Below are positions 34,894 to 43,381 of a DNA stretch of 64,000 bases, piece by piece. Every line of letters begins with the position of its first letter. The stretch's first letter is position 1. The stretch covers positions 1 through 64,000 of the forward strand of contig ONYL01000011.1 of the NCBI GenBank assembly GCA_900322035.1, read 5' to 3'. The notes beneath the pieces were generated by a model. That model ran no database searches and had not been told where the DNA came from. It was given only the letters and a program-made list of their open reading frames with translations. Source of the stretch: an uncultured Prevotella sp. (GTDB lineage: Bacteria; Bacteroidota; Bacteroidia; Bacteroidales; Bacteroidaceae). The translations under genes and the position numbers were made by a program.

Positions 34894-37800
34894 ATGGAAC
34901 AGGAACTACCCCTCCGCTGGGACAACTTTTATCTGAAGGATGTGACGTTTGTCGATCTGATGCGGCGCCGCATCTACAATGTTCTCATCGTTGCCAATCC
35001 CTACGACGCCTTTATGCTCGAGGACGATGGCCGCGTTGAGGAAAAAATCTATAACGAATACGTAGAGCTCGGGTTGCGCTATCCCCCCACCTTCACCCAG
35101 GTGTCGACCATTGAGGAGGCCGAGAACGTGCTGCAGTCCACCAACATCGACTTGGTGATCTGTATGCCCGGCAATGCCGACAACGATGCCTTCACCGTGG
35201 CGCGCGCCATCAAGCTGCGCTTCCCCAAGATTCCCTGCGTGGTGCTGACGCCTTTCTCCCACGGCATCACCCGGAGAATGAAGGATGAGGACATGAGCAG
35301 CTTCGACTATGTGTTTTGCTGGCTGGGCAACACCAACCTCATCATGTCGATCATCAAGCTCATCGAAGATAAGATGAACCTCGACCACGACGTCAGAGAG
35401 GGCGTGCAGATGATTCTGCTTGTTGAGGATTCCATTCGTTTCTATAGCAGCATCCTTCCTATGCTATACAACTACATTCTGAAGCAGAGTCAGAATTTTG
35501 CCACTGAGGCGCTCAACCGCCATGAAGCCACGCTCCGTATGAGGGGACGGCCCAAGGTGGTACTGGCCCGCAATTATGAGGAGGCCATGAAGGTGTATGA
35601 GGAATACAAGGAAAATACGCTCGGCGTGATCTCCGATGCCCGCTTTCCCATGACGGCCTCCTCGCCACAGCCCTCCATGCAGGGTGGGGGAGTGTCGACC
35701 GACAAGGCCCCCGACGCCGGCTTCCAACTCCTGCAGGCCATAAGGCAGGAAGACCAGTTTGTGCCGCTGATCATGGAGAGCTCTGAGACCGCCAACCGTC
35801 TGAAGGCCCACGACCAGCATTTCCTCTTTATCGACAAGCGGTCGAAGACCTTCAATATCGACCTGCGCAGGGCATTGGAAGACCACATGGGATTCGGCGA
35901 CTTCATCTTTCGCGATCCCGCGACGAAGAAGCCCATCATGCGCATCCATTCGCTGAAGGAACTGCAGGACAATGTGTTCAAGATCCCCAATGACTCCATG
36001 CTCTATCACATCTCGCGCAACCACGTGAGCCGGTGGCTGTCGGCACGGGCCATCTTCCCCGTCTCGGCGTTTCTGAAACACATCACCTGGAACGAGTTGC
36101 AGGACGTGGATGCCCACCGGAAAATCATCTACGAGGCCATCGTGAAATACCGCCACATGAAGAACATCGGTGTGGTGGCAGAGTTCGACCGTCACAAATA
36201 CGACCAGTATGGCCATTTCGCCCGTATCGGCGAAGGCTCGTTGGGCGGCAAGGGCCGCGGACTGGCCTTCCTCGACAACATCATCAAGCGGCATCCCGAG
36301 ATGGCCCAGTTTGACGGCGTGACGGTGCGCATACCCAAGACCCTCGTGCTCTGCACCGACATCTTCGACGAGTTTATGGACAGCAACAACCTCTACGACA
36401 TTGCACTGAGCGATGCCCCCGACGAGGAGATCCTGCGCCACTTCCTCCACGCGCAGTTGCCCGATGAGTTTATCGACGACTTCTTCACCTTCTTCCAGGC
36501 TGTGAAGCGCCCCATCGCCATCCGGTCCAGTTCGCTGCTCGAAGATAGCCATTACCAACCCTTTGCCGGCATCTACTCCACCTATATGATTCCCTACGTG
36601 GAGGACAAGTATGCCATGGTGCAGATGCTCGCCGCAGCCATCAAGAGTGTTTACGCCTCGGTGTATTATCGCGACTCCAAGGCCTATATGACAGCCACTC
36701 AAAACGTGATCGACCAGGAGAAAATGGCCGTCATCCTGCAGGAAGTGGTCGGCAATGCCCACGGCAATCACTACTATCCCAACATCTCGGGCGTGCTGCG
36801 CTCGCTCAACTATTATCCCATCGGCAACGAGAAGGCCGAGGAGGGAATTGCGGCACTGGCTCTCGGACTGGGCAAGTATATCGTCGACGGCGGGCAGACG
36901 CTGCGCGTGTCGCCTTATCATCCCAGGCAGGTGCTTCAGACTTCTGAGCTCCATGCCTGCCTGCGTGATACCCAGAATCAGTTCTATGCCCTCGATCTCA
37001 ACCAGGTGTCCAACGATTTCAAGGTCGACGACGGCTTCAATATTCTCAAGCTTGGAATCAAGGAGGCCGAGAAAGAGCAGACGCTCAACTTCATCGCGTC
37101 GACCTATGATCCCAACGACAATATCATCCGCGATGGGCTCTATCCTGGCGGCCGCAAGCTCATCACCTTCAAGGGCGTGCTGCAGCAGGGCGTGTTCCCC
37201 TTGCCCCAACTCATGCAGTTGGCCATGAAGAACGGTGCCGATGCCATGCGCCGTCCCGTGGAGATCGAGTTTGCGTGCAATATCAATCCCGACCGCACAG
37301 GCGAATTCTGCCTTTTGCAGATACGCCCCATCGTCGACTCCAAGCAGATGCTCGAAGAGGATATCACCCGGATCGACGGCAGCAGGTGCCTGCTGCGCTC
37401 CCACAACTCGCTCGGCCACGGTATCTCGGAAGATGTGACCGATGTGGTCTACGTGAAGATGAGCGACAGCTACAACGCGGCCGAGAATCCGCAGATTGTC
37501 GACGAGGTCGACACCATCAACCGCAAGTTTCTTGAAAGCCGTCAAAACTATATCCTCATTGGCCCCGGCCGTTGGGGATCGAGCGATCCCTGGCTGGGCA
37601 TTCCCGTGAAGTGGCCCAATATTTCGGCGGCCAATATCATCGTGGAAGTGGCCCTGCCGCATTATCATGTGGATCCGAGCCAGGGCACACACTTCTTCCA
37701 AAACCTTACGAGTTTCGGTGTGGGCTATTTCACCATCAGTATCGGCCATGACAACGGAGAAGTGTTTCGCAAGGACGTGCTCGACCGGATGCCTGCTGTG

Positions 37801-37926
37801 GAGGAGACGGCCCACGTGCGCCATGTGAGGTTCCCCAAACCGCTTAAGTCGCTGATGGACGGCAAAAAGCAGGAAGGAATAGTATTGCTGCCGGAAAAAG
37901 AAACTACTCAAAAAGAAATTAATTAA
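34894..37926 (+). CDS. PEP synthase-like PEP/pyruvate-binding protein with N-terminal receiver-like domains
   Basis: A 1010-residue cytoplasmic protein. Residues about 25-155 (YNVLIVANPYDAFMLEDDGR, DLVICMPGNADND, IPCVVLTPFSHG) and 170-290 (MILLVEDSIRFYSSILPMLY) look like two receiver-type modules. The central and C-terminal part is the ATP-grasp PEP/pyruvate-binding domain (GEGSLGGKGRGLAFLDNIIK, RPIAIRSSSLLEDSHYQPFA, GLGKYIVDGGQTLRV). No swivelling phosphohistidine or PEP-binding TIM-barrel domain follows, so it is not a complete PEP synthase. It is a conserved Bacteroidales protein often annotated as PEP synthase; a signalling or regulatory role is possible. Confidence 0.8.
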   Translation: MEQELPLRWDNFYLKDVTFVDLMRRRIYNVLIVANPYDAFMLEDDGRVEEKIYNEYVELGLRYPPTFTQVSTIEEAENVLQSTNIDLVICMPGNADNDAFTVARAIKLRFPKIPCVVLTPFSHGITRRMKDEDMSSFDYVFCWLGNTNLIMSIIKLIEDKMNLDHDVREGVQMILLVEDSIRFYSSILPMLYNYILKQSQNFATEALNRHEATLRMRGRPKVVLARNYEEAMKVYEEYKENTLGVISDARFPMTASSPQPSMQGGGVSTDKAPDAGFQLLQAIRQEDQFVPLIMESSETANRLKAHDQHFLFIDKRSKTFNIDLRRALEDHMGFGDFIFRDPATKKPIMRIHSLKELQDNVFKIPNDSMLYHISRNHVSRWLSARAIFPVSAFLKHITWNELQDVDAHRKIIYEAIVKYRHMKNIGVVAEFDRHKYDQYGHFARIGEGSLGGKGRGLAFLDNIIKRHPEMAQFDGVTVRIPKTLVLCTDIFDEFMDSNNLYDIALSDAPDEEILRHFLHAQLPDEFIDDFFTFFQAVKRPIAIRSSSLLEDSHYQPFAGIYSTYMIPYVEDKYAMVQMLAAAIKSVYASVYYRDSKAYMTATQNVIDQEKMAVILQEVVGNAHGNHYYPNISGVLRSLNYYPIGNEKAEEGIAALALGLGKYIVDGGQTLRVSPYHPRQVLQTSELHACLRDTQNQFYALDLNQVSNDFKVDDGFNILKLGIKEAEKEQTLNFIASTYDPNDNIIRDGLYPGGRKLITFKGVLQQGVFPLPQLMQLAMKNGADAMRRPVEIEFACNINPDRTGEFCLLQIRPIVDSKQMLEEDITRIDGSRCLLRSHNSLGHGISEDVTDVVYVKMSDSYNAAENPQIVDEVDTINRKFLESRQNYILIGPGRWGSSDPWLGIPVKWPNISAANIIVEVALPHYHVDPSQGTHFFQNLTSFGVGYFTISIGHDNGEVFRKDVLDRMPAVEETAHVRHVRFPKPLKSLMDGKKQEGIVLLPEKETTQKEIN

Positions 37927-37946
37927 GTAATTTTTAACAGAAAATA

Positions 37947-37978
37947 CTTGGAGGTATAGAAATAAACCCCTATATTTG
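37947..37978 (+). promoter_or_regulatory. Promoter of gdhA
   Basis: CTTG (37947-37950) and TATATTTG (37971-37978) with a 20-bp spacer; the leader before the gdhA ATG is about 80 bases. Confidence 0.6.
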
Positions 37979-38064
37979 CGTCGTCTAAATGACATAATGC
38001 GAACCATTAGAACTTAAAACCATTCCAACCAGATCGTTTACTTTAAATTTAAATATTTACTACT

Positions 38065-39402
38065 ATGGAAGTTGAAAAAATTCTTCAAGAGCTTGAACGC
38101 AAGCATCCGGGCGAGGCAGAATTTCTGCAGGCCGTGAAAGAAGTACTTTACTCTATCAAGGATGTCTACAACCAGCATCCCGAGTTTGAGGAAGCTCACA
38201 TCATCGAGCGCCTCGTAGAGCCAGAGCGCGTGCACATGTTCCGCGTGCCATGGGTTGACGATGAGGGCAAGGTACAGGTGAATATCGGCTACCGTGTGCA
38301 GTTCAACAGCGCCATTGGTCCGTACAAGGGCGGCCTGCGCTTCCATCCGTCAGTGAATCTCAGTATCATGAAGTTCCTCGGCTTCGAGCAGACCTTCAAG
38401 AATGCCCTCACCACGCTTCCTATGGGTGGTGCCAAGGGCGGTTCCGACTTTGCTCCCCGTGGCAAGAGCGACGCTGAGGTGATGCGTTTCTGCCAGTCTT
38501 TCATGAACGAGCTCTACCGCTATATCGGCCCGGACGAGGATGTTCCCGCAGGCGATATCGGTGTAGGTGGTCGTGAGATCGGTTACCTCTTCGGACAATA
38601 TAAGAGACTCACCCATCAGTTCCAGGGCGTGCTCACAGGCAAGGGCATGGAATGGGGCGGCTCTATCCTCCGTCCTGAGGCAACAGGCTTCGGCGCTCTC
38701 TATTTCGTAAAGCAGATGCTGGAGACCCGCAACGAGACCCTCCAGGGCAAGACCATCGCCATCTCCGGTTTCGGCAACGTGGCTTGGGGTGCTGCCTTGA
38801 AGGCTACCCAGCTCGGCGGCAAGGTGATCACCATCAGCGGTCCTGACGGCTACATCTATGATCCCGCAGGTCTCGACGAGGAGAAGATCAACTATATGCT
38901 TGAACTCCGTGCCAGCGGCAACGACGTTTGCGAGCCCTATGCACAGAAGTTCGCCGGCTCTAAATTCTTCAAGGGTGAGAAGCCCTGGAACCAGAAGGCC
39001 GACATCTATCTCACCTGCGCTACTCAGAATGAGCTCAATGGTGAAGACGCCGACAAGATTATCGCCAACAAGCCTATCGCTGCCGTTGAGGTCAGCAACA
39101 TGGGTTGCACGGCTGAGGCTGTCGACAAGTTCCTCGCTGCCCATGTGCTCTTCGCTCCCGGCAAGGCTGTCAACGCTGGCGGTGTAGCAACGAGCGGTCT
39201 GGAAATGACGCAGAACTCGATCCGTCTGCACTGGAGCAAGGAGGAAGTAGACGAGAAACTGCACTACATCATGCACTCTATCCACGAGCAGTGCGTGACC
39301 TACGGCAAGGAGCCTAATGGCTACATCAACTATGTGAAGGGCGCCAACGTGGCCGGCTTCATGAAGGTTGCCAATGCCATGCTCGCTCAGGGCGTCTGCT
39401 GA
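38065..39402 (+). CDS. gdhA: Glutamate dehydrogenase, NADP-type hexameric
   Basis: A 445-residue protein of the usual length for the hexameric small GDH. The substrate-binding and catalytic region GPYKGGLRFHPSVNLSIMKF, then LPMGGAKGGSDFAPRGKSDA (catalytic Lys in GGAKGG), and the nucleotide-binding GFGNVAWGAALKATQLGGKV are intact. It converts 2-oxoglutarate and ammonium to glutamate and is the main ammonium-assimilation route in Prevotella and Bacteroides. It is monocistronic, with its own promoter, a long A/T-rich leader and a hairpin after the stop. Confidence 0.97.
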   Translation: MEVEKILQELERKHPGEAEFLQAVKEVLYSIKDVYNQHPEFEEAHIIERLVEPERVHMFRVPWVDDEGKVQVNIGYRVQFNSAIGPYKGGLRFHPSVNLSIMKFLGFEQTFKNALTTLPMGGAKGGSDFAPRGKSDAEVMRFCQSFMNELYRYIGPDEDVPAGDIGVGGREIGYLFGQYKRLTHQFQGVLTGKGMEWGGSILRPEATGFGALYFVKQMLETRNETLQGKTIAISGFGNVAWGAALKATQLGGKVITISGPDGYIYDPAGLDEEKINYMLELRASGNDVCEPYAQKFAGSKFFKGEKPWNQKADIYLTCATQNELNGEDADKIIANKPIAAVEVSNMGCTAEAVDKFLAAHVLFAPGKAVNAGGVATSGLEMTQNSIRLHWSKEEVDEKLHYIMHSIHEQCVTYGKEPNGYINYVKGANVAGFMKVANAMLAQGVC

Positions 39403-39432
39403 TACCGACAACTCATATTAGATTTATTTTTC

Positions 39433-39465
39433 AGGGCGCGACGTGACGATGTCGCGGCGCGCCCT
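39433..39465 (+). terminator. Terminator hairpin after gdhA
   Basis: Arms agggcgcg (39433-39440) and cgcgccct (39458-39465), with further pairing cgac/gtcg inside, followed by a weak T-rich stretch. Confidence 0.7.
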
Positions 39466-39548
39466 TCTTACGTCATTTAGAAAGAGAGAGCCATCCCACT
39501 CCCCGTCCAAAGGGGCATCCATTTACAGATTATACCAAATTTAGACTC

Positions 39549-39926
39549 ATGAAAGCAATAAACAGCGACAAAGCCCCCAAGGCTATTGGCCCGTACAGCC
39601 AGGCTATACAGGCCAACGGATTCGTTTTCGCATCCGGCCAGTTACCCATTGACCCCGCGACGGGTTCATTTCCGGAAGGTGGAGTGAAAGAACAGACACG
39701 ACAGAGCATTCTCAATGCCCAGGCCATCTTGAAACAAGCCGGGCTTGACCTTTGCGACGTGGTGAAGACGACGGTGTATTTGGCCGATATGAACGATTTT
39801 GCGGTAATGAACGAGGTGTACGCACAGTTTTTCAGCGAGCCCTTCCCCGCCCGTTCGGCCATTGCCGTGAAGACGCTCCCCAAGCAAGCGCTGGTGGAGG
39901 TGGAATGCATTGCCGCCACGAAATAA
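39549..39926 (+). CDS. ridA: RidA-family enamine/imine deaminase
   Basis: A 125-residue protein of the usual RidA length with the signature GPYSQAIQANGFVFASGQLP, the conserved VVKTTVYLADMNDFAVMNEV, and the active-site region FPARSAIAVKTLPKQALVEV with the essential Arg. RidA hydrolyses reactive 2-aminoacrylate and related imines formed by PLP enzymes. It follows gdhA in the same direction but is separated by a hairpin. A strong terminator follows. Confidence 0.95.
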   Translation: MKAINSDKAPKAIGPYSQAIQANGFVFASGQLPIDPATGSFPEGGVKEQTRQSILNAQAILKQAGLDLCDVVKTTVYLADMNDFAVMNEVYAQFFSEPFPARSAIAVKTLPKQALVEVECIAATK

Positions 39927-39964
39927 TTAATTGGAACAACGAATCATTAGAGAAAGATCTCTTC

Positions 39965-39994
39965 AACCCCGTAGCTGGTCCTACGGGGTTTTTT
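39965..39994 (+). terminator. Rho-independent terminator after ridA
   Basis: Arms aaccccgtag (39965-39974) and ctacggggtt (39981-39990) around ctggtc, running into six T (39989-39994). Confidence 0.95.
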
Positions 39995-40613
39995 CATGCC
40001 TTTTTCAGTCCTTCTATCCTTGAAGGTTCTGTCTCTATCTATTTTTTTCCCCGAAAAATGATCTCCGGTCGTTTATCTGTCGTGCGGTCTCTCTGCGAGA
40101 GGCCGGTTGGTGACTTGGCGGCCTCTGCCCTTCTTTTGTCCGACTGCAGATAGTTCATAGCCGTATCACTCCCCAATACAGCATCTGGCGGATGACAGCC
40201 ATTGCCAGACAGCGGTTGGGAGAACGTCGCCTTATAGAGTAGGGACGCCTTTCTCGCTGCCCTAACTGTTGCTTGTGATCCCAGCCGGCAAATGCCTCCC
40301 CATGGGCCTCCATATGGAATCCCGCGGGCTTCCAACTGCCGGCCGGCGGGCTTCCATTTGGGGGCCCGTGTCAACAGCCCATTTTCGTGATGTCAACAGC
40401 CTGTCTTCATTTTACAAGCTGCCCCGGTTCGGATAGGCTGCATTTGGTATCCGTAGGTAAAGTTCTAATTCGGCTGCGAATCTCCATGGGGGAGTCATGG
40501 ATAGGGCGCATCTGTGTGAAAATGAGATTGGCAGAATCGTCTCAGACAGGTCAGTAATCCTTAAATTATTGTAACCTTTATCTTCTTAGCGTCCTTTTTC
40601 GACCGATAATCGC
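39995..40613. other. Gene-free stretch between ridA and the MutS-like gene
   Basis: About 620 bp without a plausible gene on either strand. It contains the 22-bp-period array at 40302-40411 and, at its end, the promoter of the MutS-like gene. Nothing else was recognised. Confidence 0.6.
40302..40411. repeat. Degenerate array of five 22-bp units
   Basis: Unit starts at 40302, 40324, 40346, 40368 and 40390 are exactly 22 bp apart. The first three share gggcttcca or gggcctcca; the last two share tgtcaacagcc. The period is the same as in the array at 11311, though the sequence differs. Confidence 0.6.
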
Positions 40614-40621
40614 TAATTTTG
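40614..40621 (+). promoter_or_regulatory. -7 box of the MutS-like gene
   Basis: TAATTTTG ends only 7 bases before the ATG at 40629, implying a leaderless or very short-leader mRNA if this box is used. Confidence 0.5.
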
Positions 40622-40628
40622 CAGCCGT

Positions 40629-42431
40629 ATGGAATTGAGAAAACATTACGAAGGGCGGGTGAGCAGCTTGACAGCCCAGCTCAAGAAGCGGAAAGCCCGC
40701 AACCGATATTTTATATCTTTGGAGATTGCTACGTTTGCCGCTGTCATTGCGTCGGTGGCTGTATATACCGCTACCGAGGGGTACGGACTGCCATGTCTCC
40801 TGTCGGGGGTGGCTGCCACAGTGGCCTACATCGTCGCGCGCTGGGCCGACGGTCGCAATTCGGACGAGATAGAACAGCTCGAAAGCCTTCTGCAGGTAAA
40901 CAGCGACGAATTGGCCGGTCTTGCAGGCGACTATTCTCCTTTTGACGACGGTCAACGGTTTGCCGATCCCCATCATCCCTACACTTACGATCTTGACATC
41001 TTCGGGCCCGAGAGTTTGTTTCAGCGCATCAACCGCACGGCGACCACCGGCGGAAGTGAAGTCCTGGCACGGGTCTTGGGCAGGGATCTCAGCAGTGCCG
41101 AGGGATTGCTGTGCGAGATTGGCGGAGACATTGCGTCAACGATAGACCGTCAGGCTCGGATCATCAATGAGTTTGCCGCCCGTGTGGAATGGCGTGAGCG
41201 CTTCATCGCCACAGGCAAAAGACATCCCATCGACACCGCCGCCCTGTTGGCTGCCACAAAAGAAACGGGTGAGGAGGCCTATCCGTTGTGGCTCGGCTCC
41301 CGACTGACCCAGATAGCCATTACCCTTTTGCCTGCAGGATTGATCGTCTGCATCGCGTTGGCTGTGGCGGGTGAGATCAGTTCCACCCTGCCCACCCTTT
41401 GGGCGACAGTCCAGTTCTTTCTCGCCCTCTTTCTGACGCAACGCCCTCTGCAAAAAATCAGTAAGCGTCTTGGCAAGCTCACGCGGCAGGTTAAGCCCAT
41501 GATGGACTTGGCCAGGCTTACCGGGCAGGCCGGCCACGAGTGGCAGCAACTTGGCGCGGCCGAGCACTGCTGGCATCAGTTAGGACAGATTGTGAAAGCC
41601 ATCGACCGCCGTGGCAATCTCTTGGGACTGTTGTTCGGCGATGCCCTGTTCTTGAGCGACATCCGGCTTGTGGCCCGTGTCCTGCGCTGGCAGAGAGTCT
41701 ATCTTGACAAACTGCCTCTGTGGGTGGCACTCGTGACACGTTGTGACGCCTTGGTGAGCATGGCTACGATGCGCTACAACCACCCCGAGGCTGGCAGTGC
41801 CGAGATGGTCGATGGCGACGGAGTGAAACTTGAGGCCCGGGGATTGTGGCATCCTTTCCTTGGCAGAAAGGCCGTGAAGAACGATTTCACCGTAGCCGAC
41901 CGCAATTTCTATATCATCACGGGAGCCAACATGGCGGGCAAGAGCACTTTCCTGCGTGCTGTAGGCGTCAACTATGTGCTGGCCATGAACGGCATGCCGG
42001 TGTTTGCTGAGGTCTTCCGCTGCAAACGCTTCAACCTCTTCAGCAGCATGCGCACGAGCGACGACCTTGCCCACGGCATCAGCTATTTCAACGCGGAGCT
42101 CCTGCGCATCAAGCAGCTGATCGCTTCGTGTGAGGCGCATCGCCACACTCTGATCATTTTAGACGAGATCCTCAAGGGCACCAACTCCCTCGACAAGCTC
42201 AATGGCTCGCGGATGTTCTTGGAGTGGATCTCGCGGAAGTCTGTGAGCGGCATTGTGGCCACTCACGACCTCGAACTCTCAAAGATGGAGGGGGAGCGGT
42301 TTCACAACTATTGTTTTGAGATCGGACTCGGCGACAAAGTAACGTATTCCTATAAAATCACGCAGGGGGTGGCGCGCAATCAGAATGCAACCTTCCTCTT
42401 GCGGCAGATTATCAACGATAAGCAAATATGA
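40629..42431 (+). CDS. Membrane-anchored MutS-family ATPase
   Basis: A 600-residue protein. The N-terminal 90 residues have a coiled coil (YEGRVSSLTAQLKKRKARNR) and two membrane helices (FISLEIATFAAVIASVAVYT and LLSGVAATVAYIVAR). Two more lie near 225-275 (IAITLLPAGLIVCIALAVAG, TVQFFLALFL). The C-terminal third is the MutS ABC-type ATPase: Walker A GANMAGKST (about 435-443), signature region FSSMRTSDDLAHGISYFNAE, Walker B TLIILDEILKGTN and the switch VATHDLELS. It lacks the mismatch-recognition domains, so a role in ordinary mismatch repair is unlikely. Its stop overlaps the next gene's start (ATGA). It is conserved in Bacteroidetes with unknown function. Confidence 0.85.
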   Translation: MELRKHYEGRVSSLTAQLKKRKARNRYFISLEIATFAAVIASVAVYTATEGYGLPCLLSGVAATVAYIVARWADGRNSDEIEQLESLLQVNSDELAGLAGDYSPFDDGQRFADPHHPYTYDLDIFGPESLFQRINRTATTGGSEVLARVLGRDLSSAEGLLCEIGGDIASTIDRQARIINEFAARVEWRERFIATGKRHPIDTAALLAATKETGEEAYPLWLGSRLTQIAITLLPAGLIVCIALAVAGEISSTLPTLWATVQFFLALFLTQRPLQKISKRLGKLTRQVKPMMDLARLTGQAGHEWQQLGAAEHCWHQLGQIVKAIDRRGNLLGLLFGDALFLSDIRLVARVLRWQRVYLDKLPLWVALVTRCDALVSMATMRYNHPEAGSAEMVDGDGVKLEARGLWHPFLGRKAVKNDFTVADRNFYIITGANMAGKSTFLRAVGVNYVLAMNGMPVFAEVFRCKRFNLFSSMRTSDDLAHGISYFNAELLRIKQLIASCEAHRHTLIILDEILKGTNSLDKLNGSRMFLEWISRKSVSGIVATHDLELSKMEGERFHNYCFEIGLGDKVTYSYKITQGVARNQNATFLLRQIINDKQI

Positions 42432-43228
42432 AGATTACGATGTTAGGAACGGGGAACGCCCTCGTTACGCGGTGCTACAACACCTGTTTTGTGATGGACA
42501 ATGGTCGAGACCTTTTGCTCGTCGACGCTGGCGGCGGCAATGGCGTACTCTCCCAGCTGGAGCGGGCGGGCATCAGTGGTGGCGACATACACAACATTTT
42601 TGTCACCCACGCCCATTCCGACCATATCTTGGGGGTGATATGGATGGTTCGCGTGTTTATCCAGCGCCATCTTGCCGGAAAGTTCAGCGGTGAACTTCAT
42701 GTGTGGAGCCATGAGAAAGTGTTGCGCGTATTGAATTTCAATTTGCAGAACATGCTCACGTCGAAGCAGTATGCTGAGGTCGGCCGGTGCGTGCTTTTTC
42801 ACGAGGTGCACGACGGCGACGAGATCGACTGTGCATCCTTCCATTTGAAGGTCTTCGACATCCTTTCCACAAAGGAGAAACAGTTTGGCTTTGCCACGAT
42901 GATGGGTGGAAAGCGTATGGTATGTTTAGGCGATGAGCCTTTCAATGAGGCCAACGGCGATGTGGTGAAAGGAGCCGACTGGCTGCTGTGCGAGGCATTC
43001 TGCAAGTATGCCGACCGCGATGTGTTTCATCCCTATGAGAAGCATCACTCCACGGCTCGCGACGCTGCCCAGTTAGCCCAGCGCTTAGGCGTTGCCAATC
43101 TGATACTCTATCATACCGAGGACAAGACCCTTGCCACGCGCAAGCACGACTACACCGCTGAGGCCAGCTCCGCTTTTGACGGCAACGTGTTCGTGCCCGA
43201 TGATCTTGAAGAAATCATTATCCAATAG
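42428..43228 (+). CDS. MBL-fold metallohydrolase (RNase Z-like)
   Basis: A 266-residue metallo-beta-lactamase-fold protein. The zinc-binding motif is T-H-A-H-S-D-H (about residues 58-64), preceded by LLLVDAGGGNG and followed by MVCLGDE and EKHHSTARDAAQLAQRLGVA with further conserved His. It resembles RNase Z/elaC-type hydrolases, but the substrate cannot be assigned. The ATGA overlap with the MutS-like gene shows translational coupling, so the two probably work together or need matched amounts. Confidence 0.85.
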   Translation: MKITMLGTGNALVTRCYNTCFVMDNGRDLLLVDAGGGNGVLSQLERAGISGGDIHNIFVTHAHSDHILGVIWMVRVFIQRHLAGKFSGELHVWSHEKVLRVLNFNLQNMLTSKQYAEVGRCVLFHEVHDGDEIDCASFHLKVFDILSTKEKQFGFATMMGGKRMVCLGDEPFNEANGDVVKGADWLLCEAFCKYADRDVFHPYEKHHSTARDAAQLAQRLGVANLILYHTEDKTLATRKHDYTAEASSAFDGNVFVPDDLEEIIIQ

Positions 43229-43381
43229 TAGCGGTGGCTCCTCGCTTTTCTCTCTCTTATTTTAGGATACGAAGCCAAGGGTTGGGACACGAATAGGATC
43301 CACAGCAGGGGGCGGGCCTTGTACAGGCCTTCATAGAAAAACTCAATACTGTTTTGCCGTATGCCCAACTTGTTGCCGTCT

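Noticed and set aside
35464..38007. An 847-codon open frame on the minus strand opposite the PEP/pyruvate-binding gene
   Set aside because: It mirrors the third-position GC bias of the plus-strand gene, has no recognisable domain or promoter, and the plus-strand protein is clearly conserved.
38350..39411. A 353-codon minus-strand frame opposite gdhA
   Set aside because: Shadow of the highly conserved gdhA coding sequence; its translation has no family features.
39433..39465. Riboswitch or attenuator between gdhA and ridA
   Set aside because: A single GC-rich hairpin directly after the gdhA stop is better explained as a transcription end.
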